A stretch of 64,000 nucleotides of DNA from Gammaproteobacteria bacterium HGW-Gammaproteobacteria-11 (GTDB taxonomy: Bacteria > Pseudomonadota > Gammaproteobacteria > Pseudomonadales > Pseudomonadaceae). The notes beneath the pieces were generated by a model, which saw only the letters and a program-made list of their open reading frames with translations, made no database searches and was not told where the DNA came from. Made by a program: the position numbers and the translations under genes. The stretch lies in the NCBI GenBank assembly GCA_002840055.1, contig PGZJ01000005.1:342340-406339 (forward strand), read 5' to 3'. Below, in pieces: positions 27,807-36,812 of the stretch (within the stretch, counting starts at the first letter, position 1; the number at the start of each line of letters is the position of its first letter).

Positions 27807-28535
27807 ATATTGCTATCCACTGCGGGCGTTGCGTCACCGTCACAGGCGCTACCACAGGATTTTCTCATGCTACTATTCCACTTGACCAATGTGTGATGCC
27901 ACTCAAAACCATATAGTAGCCATATATGGTATAGCTGAAAGAGGATTGGCTGAAGAGACTGAGGCGCATTGGTCAGTTGGCACGATTAGTAGGGCTGTGC
28001 ACAAACTCCCCTTCCTATGCACAGCAGGCTTGCTACCCCATCCTGATCGGCAAGAAATCAATTACGTGCCTATACCGACAAGCATGGTAAGTGGCTGGTC
28101 TTCATTCGCAGCAGCCGAACACTTGATCTGTCATTGGCAGAGGCTTCCGAGCCTCCGAGCTATCAGGCTGATCGTCGCCAGTCTTGTACCGCCATCATTG
28201 TCTTGCTCGATAGTCACATCTCTCATATGCGGCCACAGATAATCGCTCTGCAAGCAGTTGAGAAGCAGCTTATTTTACTGAGCGCGGGATGCAAAGATGA
28301 TCGGGAAACCGAGCAATTCGGTGTTCTTACAGATTACCAGTAGGTGGAGCCCGAAGCTCTGGCCTCAATCTAGCGATAAAGTTTCATCTGGAAGTGCTCA
28401 TGGCCAAGCGCGAGCATATAGCCCGAAGGGACTGTTGCAGCGCTATTTTACGGAGCTGGAATCTTAACAGCATCACAGAAATTGCAGTATCGGATGGCCA
28501 TGGCTTGGTCAGCGCACGCCATGGCTAGCTGCAAG
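27807..28535. other. Degenerate region with broken coding-like pieces
   Basis: No intact gene. Two short coding-like pieces lie on the plus strand in different frames: about 27933-28093 (with IGQLARLVGLCTNSPSYAQQ) and about 28047-28342 (with LRAYTDKHGKWLVFIRSSR). They may come from one decayed regulator- or plasmid-type gene with frameshifts. I could not name the family. Confidence 0.3.
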
Positions 28536-28551
28536 ATAACAGAATTGTAAT
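28536..28551 (-). promoter_or_regulatory. ATTACA-type box upstream of small secreted protein gene
   Basis: On the minus strand it reads ATTACAATTCTGTTAT. It resembles the boxes at 29341 and 29402 (ATTACA, 3-5 bases, TG(A/T)(C/T)A). It lies about 85 bp upstream of the 28636 gene. Possibly a binding site of a metal-responsive OmpR-type regulator. Confidence 0.35.
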
Positions 28552-28635
28552 GTTCTGCTCATCTTTGCGTTATCGGAAGCAGTTTAAACTAAAGAAGAAA
28601 TTTCATCATCAACACTCGAATAAGTGAGGCTTCCG

Positions 28636-28866
28636 ATGACCATTATTATACGTCTATTAGCTGTAGGGATGCTGATGGGCTTTTTGAGTCCAGTTTACGC
28701 AGTTAACGAGCAAGCAAATGGTGGCCTTGATCGTATGAGGGCGTTCCATGAGAATTTCAGGTCCAACCAGGAACGCTTGCGAGCTGAACGGGCGTCAGCG
28801 GCCCAAGTAACCGAAAGCGATCAAGAGAAAGAAAAAGTTTCTGATGAATCCCGGGATAATGGTTAA
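28636..28866 (+). CDS. Small secreted charged protein in metal-resistance region
   Basis: A 76-residue protein from ATG 28636 (GTGAGG seven bases upstream). A clear signal peptide (LLAVGMLMGFLSPVYAV) leaves a mature part of about 53 residues, highly charged and helical (RMRAFHENFRSNQERLRAER, ...SDQEKEKVSDESRDNG). I do not recognise a named family. Small periplasmic proteins of this sort lie near metal-efflux operons in Pseudomonas. A hairpin follows the gene, so it is probably transcribed alone. Confidence 0.6.
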   Translation: MTIIIRLLAVGMLMGFLSPVYAVNEQANGGLDRMRAFHENFRSNQERLRAERASAAQVTESDQEKEKVSDESRDNG

Positions 28867-28900
28867 CGCTTGCTGTTATTTTCTGATATAAGCGAATAGT

Positions 28901-28927
28901 GAAATGCCAGGAAATGCCTGGCATTTC
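28901..28927. terminator. Hairpin after the small secreted protein gene
   Basis: A perfect 11-bp stem (GAAATGCCAGG / CCTGGCATTTC) with a 5-base loop, 35 bp after the 28636 gene. It is followed by AATTTG, a weak T-run, so it is probably but not certainly a terminator. Confidence 0.5.
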
Positions 28928-29145
28928 AATTTGTGCTAGTTCTTGCAGCTGCCCTAATTTTCCCCTGGGCATCTTGATAGCATGGAATACCTTATGGTTT
29001 CCAACTCCCCGTTTGAATTTTCAAATGTCGACATTCTTTTGAAAACACCGCAACTCTTTGGGTCTCTTGAAACTCGAATCGAGTTTGCGATGTCAAGCTT
29101 CATTCCGTATTCATAATCTTTTACTGCAGGGACTTTTTGCCCTGT

Positions 29146-29274
29146 TTATTCGGCATAAGACTCTACAAAGCGCTCATGCTCTTCTAGGAGTGCTTGGTTG
29201 TCACCATAGAATGAAGTGGCTTGCGCCGTTAGTGTAAAAACAAAAAGTAAAGCCGCTACTGAAGTCTTAATCAT
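29146..29274 (-). CDS. Very small secreted peptide
   Basis: A 42-residue peptide encoded on the minus strand. It begins MIKTSVAALLFVFTLTAQA, a textbook signal peptide, leaving a mature part of about 23 residues (TSFYGDNQALLEEHERFVES...). Its short helical charged mature part resembles that of the 28636 product in style. It is divergent from the CDF exporter gene, with two similar ATTACA boxes in the shared intergenic region. No family known to me. The ribosome site is only moderate (GGGGGCGAGG). Confidence 0.5.
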   Translation of the reverse strand: MIKTSVAALLFVFTLTAQATSFYGDNQALLEEHERFVESYAE

Positions 29275-29340
29275 ACCTCGCCCCCATAAGTGTATTTACA
29301 ACAGCATACCGATTTAAGCTGTCCTGCAGAGGACTGAGAA

Positions 29341-29357
29341 ATTACAAAACTGACAGG
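29341..29357 (+). promoter_or_regulatory. ATTACA-type regulatory box 1
   Basis: ATTACAAAACTGACAGG. It shares ATTACAAA and a TG(A/T)CAGG end with the box 61 bp downstream. The pair sits between the divergent secreted-peptide and CDF genes. The layout fits an OmpR-type metal-response regulator of the CzcR/CopR kind, such as the one encoded at 37980. Confidence 0.45.
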
Positions 29358-29401
29358 AAGTATTTGCGCCGCTTTGTCTTAATAAAAAGCACCGTACAGG
29401 G

Positions 29402-29418
29402 ATTACAAATTTGTCAGG
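29402..29418 (+). promoter_or_regulatory. ATTACA-type regulatory box 2
   Basis: ATTACAAATTTGTCAGG, the better-conserved copy; the central ACAAATTTGT is itself a 10-bp palindrome. Located 61 bp (close to six helical turns) from box 1. Confidence 0.45.
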
Positions 29419-29652
29419 TGACATAAGACAATGGATAGGTTACATATATGGCGAGGCGTTTCGCGGGATCGTCCAGTTATCTGTATGTGGACGAAAGTGA
29501 CGGCACGAATTCGCACAGCGCTGGTCGTATTGTAATCGGTGGAGTGCTGGCAAATTATTGCCTTGTCAAACGGTGTTGACGCTATTGCCCTTGGGTCGTT
29601 CGGATCTATCCTGTGGCTTTACGTTGGCTTTTTCTAGGAGCGGTTAAGAAAA

Positions 29653-30567
29653 ATGAGCCATAACCATAACCCCGAAACCTTAGGCGATAAGCGTCTGGTT
29701 GCTGCTATCGGCGTCAACATCGTATTGACATTCGCACAAGTCGTAGGTGGAGTGCTCTCTGGCAGCCTATCACTCATAGCTGACGCGCTACATAACTTGA
29801 GTGATGCCGCATCGCTGATAATAGCGCTCATCGCACGTAAGATCGGCCGCAGACCACCAGATGCGTTTAAAACCTTTGGCTATCGACGTAGTGAAACCAT
29901 AGCGGCTTTGATCAACTTGGTCACACTGATTATCATCGGTCTCTACCTTATTTACGAGGCTATAGGTCGCTTTTTTTCCCCCCAACCGATTGAGGGGTGG
30001 ACAGTGGTCGTGGTGGCGGGAATAGCCTTAATTGTAGATGTCGTCACAGCCAGCCTAACCTACACGATGTCTAAGAACAGCATGAATATAAAGGCGGCGT
30101 TCTTGCATAATGTTTCGGATGCATTAGCCTCCGTTGGTGTTGTTATAGCTGGGACATTGATCCTTCTGTACGGCTGGTACTGGGCGGATACTGTACTGAC
30201 ATTAATCATTGCTGGATACGTCTTGTGGCAGGGGTTTAGTATGCTACCCAAAACCATTCACCTACTAATGGAGGGGGTGCCGGAAGGAGTGTCCATTCCT
30301 GATATCATCTATGTCATGGAGGATATGAGCGGCGTTGAGAGCGTCCATCATGTACATGTTTGGGAAATCGCCGAACATACTATTGCCTTGGAAGCCCATG
30401 TTGTCATAAGGACGGTTGATTTGCCCGACATCGAGCGGCTGAAGGCTGAATTAAAACGTGTGCTTCATGAGCAATTCAAAGTTGACCACTCGACACTTGA
30501 AATGGAGCTGGACAGCAATGTATGTATAGATACTAGGGAGACCGACAGTCATCGCAACCAAAGCTAG
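29653..30567 (+). CDS. Cation diffusion facilitator exporter (CzcD/ZitB-like)
   Basis: A 304-residue CDF-family metal/proton antiporter in the inner membrane that exports Zn, Co or Cd from the cytoplasm. Helix 2 carries SLSLIADALHNLSDAASLII with the HxxxD metal site (as His-Asn-Leu-Ser-Asp); helix 5 carries FLHNVSDALASVGVVIAG, the matching HxxxD. An N-terminal MSHNHN and a cytoplasmic domain (SVHHVHVWEIAEHTIALEAH) add histidines. Six membrane segments are visible. TAGGAG precedes the start. It opens the czc-type cluster. Confidence 0.9.
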   Translation: MSHNHNPETLGDKRLVAAIGVNIVLTFAQVVGGVLSGSLSLIADALHNLSDAASLIIALIARKIGRRPPDAFKTFGYRRSETIAALINLVTLIIIGLYLIYEAIGRFFSPQPIEGWTVVVVAGIALIVDVVTASLTYTMSKNSMNIKAAFLHNVSDALASVGVVIAGTLILLYGWYWADTVLTLIIAGYVLWQGFSMLPKTIHLLMEGVPEGVSIPDIIYVMEDMSGVESVHHVHVWEIAEHTIALEAHVVIRTVDLPDIERLKAELKRVLHEQFKVDHSTLEMELDSNVCIDTRETDSHRNQS

Positions 30568-30681
30568 GCTGCAACCCAGATAAGGTAGGGGTGGATTACA
30601 CTGACTAAGTTTTTTGCGGTTACAGATTTTCACTAGCCAGGTATATTGCGCGATGTTTGCATCTCTGATAGCCTCCCGATC

Positions 30682-31035
30682 ATGAACAGATTTTCCCATC
30701 TACATAGGCTAATGATCGTCGCGTTGCTTCTGGGAGCATTCGCGATCATACCTCTTGTTGATGCTGCTGCTTGTATGATAGAGGTTGGGACGGTTGATGT
30801 CCCCATCGCTGCCGATGGGGGTAAACAGCCTGATCATCAGACACAAGAAAAAGGAAGTTCTTTTGCTTTCGTGGATGGCCATTGCGATCATGGCCATTGC
30901 CACCATACAACATCACATGTCTGCGCAACTGCCTCAGGCACAGCGCCGGTCGACCGCGTAAGATATGACTTGATGGACTTTAAGAAGGCTCTTTCTCACT
31001 CGCCCGACGGATTGATACGCCCCCCCAAAGCTTGA
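30682..31035 (+). CDS. czcI: CzcI-like small secreted metal-resistance protein
   Basis: 117 residues from ATG 30682. The signal peptide (LMIVALLLGAFAIIPLVDAA) is followed by a His/Cys-rich mature part (DGHCDHGHCHHTTSHVC). Position directly before a czcC-type gene, size and composition match CzcI-type proteins that occur in czc clusters and are thought to influence metal-dependent induction. Identification rests on context and composition more than on a strict motif. Another short ATTACACTGACTA element occurs upstream at 30595-30607. Confidence 0.6.
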   Translation: MNRFSHLHRLMIVALLLGAFAIIPLVDAAACMIEVGTVDVPIAADGGKQPDHQTQEKGSSFAFVDGHCDHGHCHHTTSHVCATASGTAPVDRVRYDLMDFKKALSHSPDGLIRPPKA

Positions 31036-31093
31036 CGAGCTTCCATACCTGCTTCCGCAGGTGCTTTGTCAACCATCGCTTTGGGAGTTTTGC

Positions 31094-32344
31094 ATGCCTA
31101 TGCTACTTGACCGATCGCTGCGTGCGCTCGGGTGTACCATGGTGGCCGCGTCAATCATATCGACACCATCGATACTGGCCGCCCCAGCACCATCTTATGA
31201 AGTTCTGATCGACCAACTCGGCCTTTCACCTGCCACGCTCGAAGCCGAAGCTCTGTACGACGCCGCAGAAGCTCAGGCGCGACAGGCACGAGCTTTACCC
31301 AACCCCTCTATAACGCTAGAGGCAGAAAATGCCTATGGCAGCGGTCCTTACTCCGGTTACGGTAGCGCGGATTCCACGATATCTATCAGCCAGCCGCTGG
31401 AGCTCTGGGGACAACGCGGAGCGCGTATCCATGCGGCGCAGGCCGAAGCGGAAGCTGCTGGGCTACGTCGAGACCAGACACGCTGGATGACAGCTGGTCG
31501 TCTGGCTATCGCCTATGCTGAGGCAGAAGCTGCCACCTTGCGCCACAAGCTGGCAGGTGAGGCATTATCTTTGACACAGCACGAATTGCGAGCGGCGCAA
31601 GCGCTCGTGGATCAAGGCCGGGAACCCACGTTGCGCGCTCTTCAAGCAAACAGCGAGGTGGCCGCTGCCCAGGCGAGATTGGACGAGGCCCGGGCAAACC
31701 GTGACGCCGCCTTGGCTCAACTTACCGCACTGGCGTCATTGGACGAACCAGCCAGCTCGATCAGTTACAGCCTGCTCGACCGCGTACCCGAAGAGCCTGA
31801 TGCATTTTCAACTGTGCCAATGGCAGTGAGGGTCGCGGAAGCTGAGCTGGACGCTGCTGAGGGCCTTGTCACCGTAGAGCAGCGCCGTGCTCGTCCGGAC
31901 GTCACAGCATCGCTTGGCATGCAACGATTCGGTGAGACCAGTGATAAGGCTTTCATGTTTGGGGTCAGTCTATCAATTCCAATATTTGACCGTAACAAGG
32001 GTGCTATTAGCGCAGCACAAGCTCAGCAGCGGGCCGCCGAGGCGAGACTCGCCTATAGCAGGTCGGAAGTCCTGGCGGCCCACCGGGCGGCCCAAGCCAG
32101 CCTCGGCGCCTCCAATAGTAGAACGCACGCTGCTGATAGTGGCGTGGCGGCGGCTACGGAAGCCTATCGCCTGGCACGTATCGGTTACGACGCGGGACGT
32201 ATCTCGCAGTTGGAATTGCGCAGCATCCGTACAGCATTAATTGACGCCCGTTACGCAGCTGTAGATGCCCGCCTCGCGCGCGTCCGCGCAGAAATTGACC
32301 TGGCGCGCCTGGAAGGGCGCGTACCTTTTGGGGAAGCACCATGA
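31094..32344 (+). CDS. czcC: CzcC-type outer-membrane efflux channel
   Basis: A 416-residue TolC-superfamily outer-membrane factor for the CzcCBA pump. GGGAG six bases upstream of ATG 31094 fixes the start. A signal peptide (MVAASIISTPSILAAP) is followed by two OEP repeats of long helices rich in Ala, Glu and Arg (ALYDAAEAQARQARALPNPS; AQQRAAEARLAYSRSEVLAA) and the strands ITLEAENAYG and VSLSIPIFDRNKG. The stop overlaps the czcB start by 4 bp. Confidence 0.88.
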   Translation: MPMLLDRSLRALGCTMVAASIISTPSILAAPAPSYEVLIDQLGLSPATLEAEALYDAAEAQARQARALPNPSITLEAENAYGSGPYSGYGSADSTISISQPLELWGQRGARIHAAQAEAEAAGLRRDQTRWMTAGRLAIAYAEAEAATLRHKLAGEALSLTQHELRAAQALVDQGREPTLRALQANSEVAAAQARLDEARANRDAALAQLTALASLDEPASSISYSLLDRVPEEPDAFSTVPMAVRVAEAELDAAEGLVTVEQRRARPDVTASLGMQRFGETSDKAFMFGVSLSIPIFDRNKGAISAAQAQQRAAEARLAYSRSEVLAAHRAAQASLGASNSRTHAADSGVAAATEAYRLARIGYDAGRISQLELRSIRTALIDARYAAVDARLARVRAEIDLARLEGRVPFGEAP

Positions 32345-33558
32345 TTAATGTAAGAAATCGCCGTTTCTCTGTCATCGCCTTGTTTGTAGCGGTACTCGTG
32401 GGATTTGGCTTGGCCAACCTCGTGGACTGGCCAGCTCAGGCTCTCGTTCACAGCACTGCTGAAGATGCGAATCATGATCACGAGGATAACGGCCCCGCTC
32501 ACGATGATAATGACGATCATGGCAGCGAGAGTGGCGCCGAACATGAAGACGAGGGTGTCGTTAGCCTGACCTCTCGACAGATAGAGGCCTCCGATATATC
32601 CATTGTCATGGTGGGCCGTGGCGGTGGCCACGAAACCAGGCTGACCGGACGAGTCATCTCAGCTATAGATGCCAAGGCAGCCATCGCCGCACCGGTAAGC
32701 GGTCGTGTCGTGCAGGTAAATGTTGCCCCCGGCAACACGGTTGAAGCAGGTCAGGCTCTCGCCATACTCGTCAGCGGTGAGGCTGCAACACTCTATGCAG
32801 ACACCGACACTGCTATTGCAGCAGCGGAAGCTGCACGTCTCATCTACCAGCGCGACCTGAAGCTGGTTGAACAAGGCGTAGTTGCCCGTCAAGAGCTGGA
32901 GGCCTCCCGTGCCAAGTCGCTGGCTGCTGATGCGGCCGCACGCGCCGCCCGGGCACAGATGGAGGCTGTCGGTTCACCGGACGCCCAAGGGCGCATTGCG
33001 ATCACCAGCCCGCTGGCAGGTACGGTCGGTGCTGTCGAAGTCACGCCCGGTGGTTTTATGTCATCCGGTGGCATTGTCGCAGAAGTGTCCGACCCAGCTA
33101 GAACAGAATTAGCCTTCTCCATGCCGGCAGCCTTCGCCGCACAAGTCGCGCCAGGTGCCCGCATGCGCGTCACTAGCCCTGCTGGGAGTGTGGAAGCGGT
33201 GGTGGTGGGAGTCGCTCTTGATGCCAGCGAGCGCAGTGGTGCTGCACTTGTACGTGCCACTCCGACCGCTGGAAAGCTACCGCCTGTTGGCTCGCCCGTG
33301 TCTGGGAGCATCATTACCAACCAGCAGGATGGCGGCCTGACAGTGCCAGCCGACGCAGTTCAAATGGTGGATGGTCAATCTGTGGTGTTCGTGTTTACCG
33401 AAGAGGATTTCCGTGCCACACCGGTACTTGCCGGGCGTCGCGCTGGCGGTCAGATCGAAATCCTCAAGGGACTATCGGGTAATGAGCGCATTGCCGGCAC
33501 TAATGCCTTCTTGCTAAAAGCCGAACTCGCCAAAGGCGAAGCCGAGCACGTTCACTGA
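32341..33558 (+). CDS. czcB: CzcB-type periplasmic adaptor, His/Asp-rich
   Basis: A 405-residue membrane fusion protein. An N-terminal membrane anchor (SVIALFVAVLVGFGLANLV) is followed by an acidic His-rich segment (residues about 42-78: NHDHEDN, HDDNDDHG, AEHEDEG) likely to bind Zn, Co or Cd. Then come the lipoyl domain (AAPVSGRVVQVNVAPGNTVE), the helical hairpin, ITSPLAGTVGAVEVTPGGFM and the beta-barrel. It couples the CzcA pump to CzcC. Overlaps czcC by 4 bp; czcA begins 10 bp after its stop. Confidence 0.9.
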   Translation: MINVRNRRFSVIALFVAVLVGFGLANLVDWPAQALVHSTAEDANHDHEDNGPAHDDNDDHGSESGAEHEDEGVVSLTSRQIEASDISIVMVGRGGGHETRLTGRVISAIDAKAAIAAPVSGRVVQVNVAPGNTVEAGQALAILVSGEAATLYADTDTAIAAAEAARLIYQRDLKLVEQGVVARQELEASRAKSLAADAAARAARAQMEAVGSPDAQGRIAITSPLAGTVGAVEVTPGGFMSSGGIVAEVSDPARTELAFSMPAAFAAQVAPGARMRVTSPAGSVEAVVVGVALDASERSGAALVRATPTAGKLPPVGSPVSGSIITNQQDGGLTVPADAVQMVDGQSVVFVFTEEDFRATPVLAGRRAGGQIEILKGLSGNERIAGTNAFLLKAELAKGEAEHVH

Positions 33559-33568
33559 GGACACCATC

Positions 33569-36500
33569 ATGTTCAAGTTGATTATCGAAACAGCGGTTCG
33601 CTTCCGCTGGGCGGTGGTGTTCATCGCGGCACTCATCTGTACCTATGGCCTTTTCCAGCTTAGCCAGTTGCCGATCGACGCGGTGCCTGATATCACCAAT
33701 AGACAGGTACAAATCAACACCGTAGCGCCTGCATTGGCACCAGATCAGATCGAGCGCCAAGTCACCTATCCGCTCGAAACCGCGCTCGCCGGTATCCCCG
33801 GCCTGACTAGCACACGCTCCCTGTCGCGTAATGGCTTCTCACAGGTAACAGCCATCTTTACCGACCAGACTGATATCTATTTCGCGCGTCAGCAAGTCGC
33901 CGAAAGGATGCGTGAGGTGCAGGAGGAACTCCCCGAGGAGGTCACGCCGATGATGTCGCCCGTCACCACCGGGCTGGGTGAGGTGCTAATGTGGACGGTG
34001 GATTTCATACCGTTCGATCCAGAAACCGCGAGCACGTCCAGTACGCCTGGCTGGCAAACTGATGAAAGCTATCTGACACCGGAAGGCGATCGGCTGACAA
34101 CCCCCCAGGAACGTGCCACGTATTTGCGTACTGTACAGGACTGGATCGTCGCGCCACAAATGCGGTCTACGCCGGGACTCGCGGGCGTCGACACGATTGG
34201 CGGTTATGTTAAGGAATATGCGATCAGGCCTGATGCCGACCGCTTGGCCGCTTATGGCCTGAGCTTGAATGACTTGGTGCAGGGGCTGAAACGTTCGAAC
34301 GTGCAGGCTGGTGCAGGCTTCATACAACGTGCCGGCGACGGCCTCATCGTCCGAGCCGATGCTCTGGCGCAAACCGTTGATGATCTGGCGCGGGCTCCGG
34401 TCGCCAACCGCAACGGCATGGTGATCCGCGTTGCTGATGTGGCAGATGTTGGCTTAGGCCAGGCACCGCGGCTAGGCGCTGCGACCCGAGACGGTCATGA
34501 AGCGGTACTCGGTACGGCATTGATGATCGCCGGGGGCAACAGCCGCACCGTCGCACAAGCTGCCGCTGAGCGTCTGACAGAGGTCGGCCGCTCCCTACCA
34601 CCAGGGATTGTGGCCCAACCGGTGCTCGATCGCAGTGTGCTGGTTAACGCCACGATTAAAACAGTGGCCAAGAACCTGACTGAAGGTGCCCTGCTGGTCG
34701 TTGTTGTATTGTTCCTGCTATTGGGCAACATCCGCGCCGCTGCGATCACTGCACTGGTTATACCGTTGTCCTTCCTGTTTGCGGTGATTGGGATGAATCG
34801 CTTCGGCATCAGCGGGAACCTGATGAGCCTGGGCGCACTCGATTTCGGCTTGCTGGTCGATGGCGCGGTGATCGTGGTAGAGGCAACGCTGCTCATGCTT
34901 GGGCAAAAGCGGGCGGAGCTGGGTCGTTCGCTTTCGGCCAGCGAACGCATGGGAGTGGCGATCCAAGCAACGCGCAAAATGGTGCGGCCTGCTGCGTTCG
35001 GTCAGCTCATCATTCTGTTGGTGTTTGTACCGCTGCTCACCCTGGAAGGGGTGGAAGGCAAGACGTTCCAGCCAATGGCCGCAACCTTCATGCTCGCCTT
35101 GGCCGGTGCCTTTATCTTCTCCTTTACCTTCGTGCCAGCAATGGCAGCGCTATTTGTCCGTGAACCCAAAATCAATGTATCGCACGAAGGAAATGCGGGG
35201 TACGAAGGCGAACACGAGACGCGAATCATCCGCTACGTTCGGAGCAAAGTAGAGCCTATCATCCGCGCTGCGGTGCGGCGGCCACGCACCGTCCTCGCAG
35301 GCGCGGCCGTCATGCTTGCGATCGGTTCTACCGCATTCATGTCGCTGGGACGGGAATTCGTACCGACCCTTGATGAAGGCAACCTGGCACTACAGGCATT
35401 ACGGGTACCTTCTGCATCGCTGGAGCAATCTCTCGCGATGCAGCTTGCGTTGGAGAAGGCGATCACGAGTGAGCCCGAGATCGAAACCATTTTCTCGCGC
35501 ACAGGAACTGCAGAAGCAGCCCTTGACCCTATGCCGGTCAACATCAGTGACAGTGTTATTGTCCTCAAACCGAAGTCTGAGTGGCCGGACCCGTCTCTCG
35601 CAAAAGACGCTCTGATCAGCCGGCTTGAGTCGGTGGTCAGCAACCAGATCGGCAATGCTTTTGAGTTCAGCCAGCCCATCGAACTGCGCTTTAACGAGCT
35701 GATCTCGGGTGTACGTACGGATCTCGCGGTGATGGTGTATGGCGATGATTTCGGTATTCTGGAGGGCGTGGCCAATCAGATTTCGCAACAACTGCGTAAC
35801 GTGGACGGCGCAGCGGATGTGCGCGTTGAGCAGGTATCTGGTTTGCCGACACTAACCGTACGCATAGACCATACTGCTGCGGCGCACTACGGATTGACTG
35901 CGGCAGACGTCAGTGAGGCATTGGCCACCGGCATCGGCGGCACCGCAGCGGGTCAGATATTCGAAGGCGATCGCCGTTACGATGTCGTAGTTCGCTTCGA
36001 CGAAGCGACACGCAACGACCCGGCTCAATTAGCTGCTCTGCCCGTCATCGGTGCGGACGGTACGGTCGCTCCCCTTTCATCCGTCGCTCGCATTGAAGTT
36101 AGCGAAGGTCCCAACCAGATCAGCCGCAATAACGGTAGCCGCCGGATTGTTGTGCAGGCCAACGTACGCGGCCGCGATCTTGGCGGTTTCGTAGCTGAGG
36201 CCCAGAAGGCAGTGGCTGATGTCTCATTACCGGCCGGAGTCTATCTCGATTGGGGCGGCCAATTCGAAAACCTTCAACGCGCCGAAGCCCGGCTAATGCT
36301 CGTGATTCCGGTGGTGTTTCTGGTGATCTGGAGTCTGTTGTACATGGCGCTCGGCACCGTACGCGAAGCCGCATTGGTGTTCGCCTGCGTACCGCTGGCA
36401 TTAGTGGGCGGCGCGCTTTCGTTATTGGTACGGGACATGCCGTTCTCGGTGTCGGCAGCGGTCGGCTTCATCGCCGTTTCAGGGGTAGCAACACTCAACG

Positions 36501-36796
36501 GCTTGGTCCTCATGCAGGCAATCCGCGAACGCCTGGATACTGGCCTTTCCGGCCTAGAAGCCGCAACTATCGGTGCCGCGAGTCGCCTACGAGCGGTGCT
36601 TACAACTGCCTTGGTCGCCATCGTGGGCTTTATCCCGATGGCCATTGCCAGTGGAGCGGGAGCAGAAGTACAAAAGCCGCTGGCGACCGTGGTCATTGGC
36701 GGCCTGTTGACAGCAACAATCCTCACGTTGTTGGTGCTACCCACCTTTGCCGCGCGCATCGCCAAGCCCCGGCTGGAACCCGTGCGCATTGAATAG
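33569..36796 (+). CDS. czcA: CzcA-type heavy-metal RND efflux pump
   Basis: A 1075-residue HME-RND antiporter. The fourth membrane helix reads GALDFGLLVDGAVIVVEATL, matching the DFGx3DGAx3VE pattern of the Zn/Co/Cd subgroup (HME1), with Asp425, Asp431 and Glu438; the residue after Glu is Ala rather than the usual Asn. N-terminal TM1, two large periplasmic loops and all twelve helices are present. With CzcB and CzcC it exports divalent metals from the periplasm or cytoplasm. An insertion after FIPFDPE (residues about 152-190) is a little longer than usual. Confidence 0.92.
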   Translation: MFKLIIETAVRFRWAVVFIAALICTYGLFQLSQLPIDAVPDITNRQVQINTVAPALAPDQIERQVTYPLETALAGIPGLTSTRSLSRNGFSQVTAIFTDQTDIYFARQQVAERMREVQEELPEEVTPMMSPVTTGLGEVLMWTVDFIPFDPETASTSSTPGWQTDESYLTPEGDRLTTPQERATYLRTVQDWIVAPQMRSTPGLAGVDTIGGYVKEYAIRPDADRLAAYGLSLNDLVQGLKRSNVQAGAGFIQRAGDGLIVRADALAQTVDDLARAPVANRNGMVIRVADVADVGLGQAPRLGAATRDGHEAVLGTALMIAGGNSRTVAQAAAERLTEVGRSLPPGIVAQPVLDRSVLVNATIKTVAKNLTEGALLVVVVLFLLLGNIRAAAITALVIPLSFLFAVIGMNRFGISGNLMSLGALDFGLLVDGAVIVVEATLLMLGQKRAELGRSLSASERMGVAIQATRKMVRPAAFGQLIILLVFVPLLTLEGVEGKTFQPMAATFMLALAGAFIFSFTFVPAMAALFVREPKINVSHEGNAGYEGEHETRIIRYVRSKVEPIIRAAVRRPRTVLAGAAVMLAIGSTAFMSLGREFVPTLDEGNLALQALRVPSASLEQSLAMQLALEKAITSEPEIETIFSRTGTAEAALDPMPVNISDSVIVLKPKSEWPDPSLAKDALISRLESVVSNQIGNAFEFSQPIELRFNELISGVRTDLAVMVYGDDFGILEGVANQISQQLRNVDGAADVRVEQVSGLPTLTVRIDHTAAAHYGLTAADVSEALATGIGGTAAGQIFEGDRRYDVVVRFDEATRNDPAQLAALPVIGADGTVAPLSSVARIEVSEGPNQISRNNGSRRIVVQANVRGRDLGGFVAEAQKAVADVSLPAGVYLDWGGQFENLQRAEARLMLVIPVVFLVIWSLLYMALGTVREAALVFACVPLALVGGALSLLVRDMPFSVSAAVGFIAVSGVATLNGLVLMQAIRERLDTGLSGLEAATIGAASRLRAVLTTALVAIVGFIPMAIASGAGAEVQKPLATVVIGGLLTATILTLLVLPTFAARIAKPRLEPVRIE

Positions 36797-36812
36797 ACAG
36801 AGGAGCAAGCAC

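Larger units (their letters stand above)
29275..29652. other. Divergent promoter region between secreted peptide and CDF exporter
   Basis: 378 bp, AT-rich in the first half. It holds the two ATTACA...TG(A/T)CAGG boxes. Two short open frames (29448-29579 and a hydrophobic one ending at 29636) look coding only in part, and I do not call them genes. The ribosome site of the CDF gene (TAGGAG) is at its right end. Confidence 0.45.

Noticed and set aside
29448-29579. 43-codon frame starting MARRFAGSSSYLYVDES before the CDF gene
   Set aside because: Weak ribosome site, ends in another overlapping coding-like frame, no family known; may be a decayed piece.
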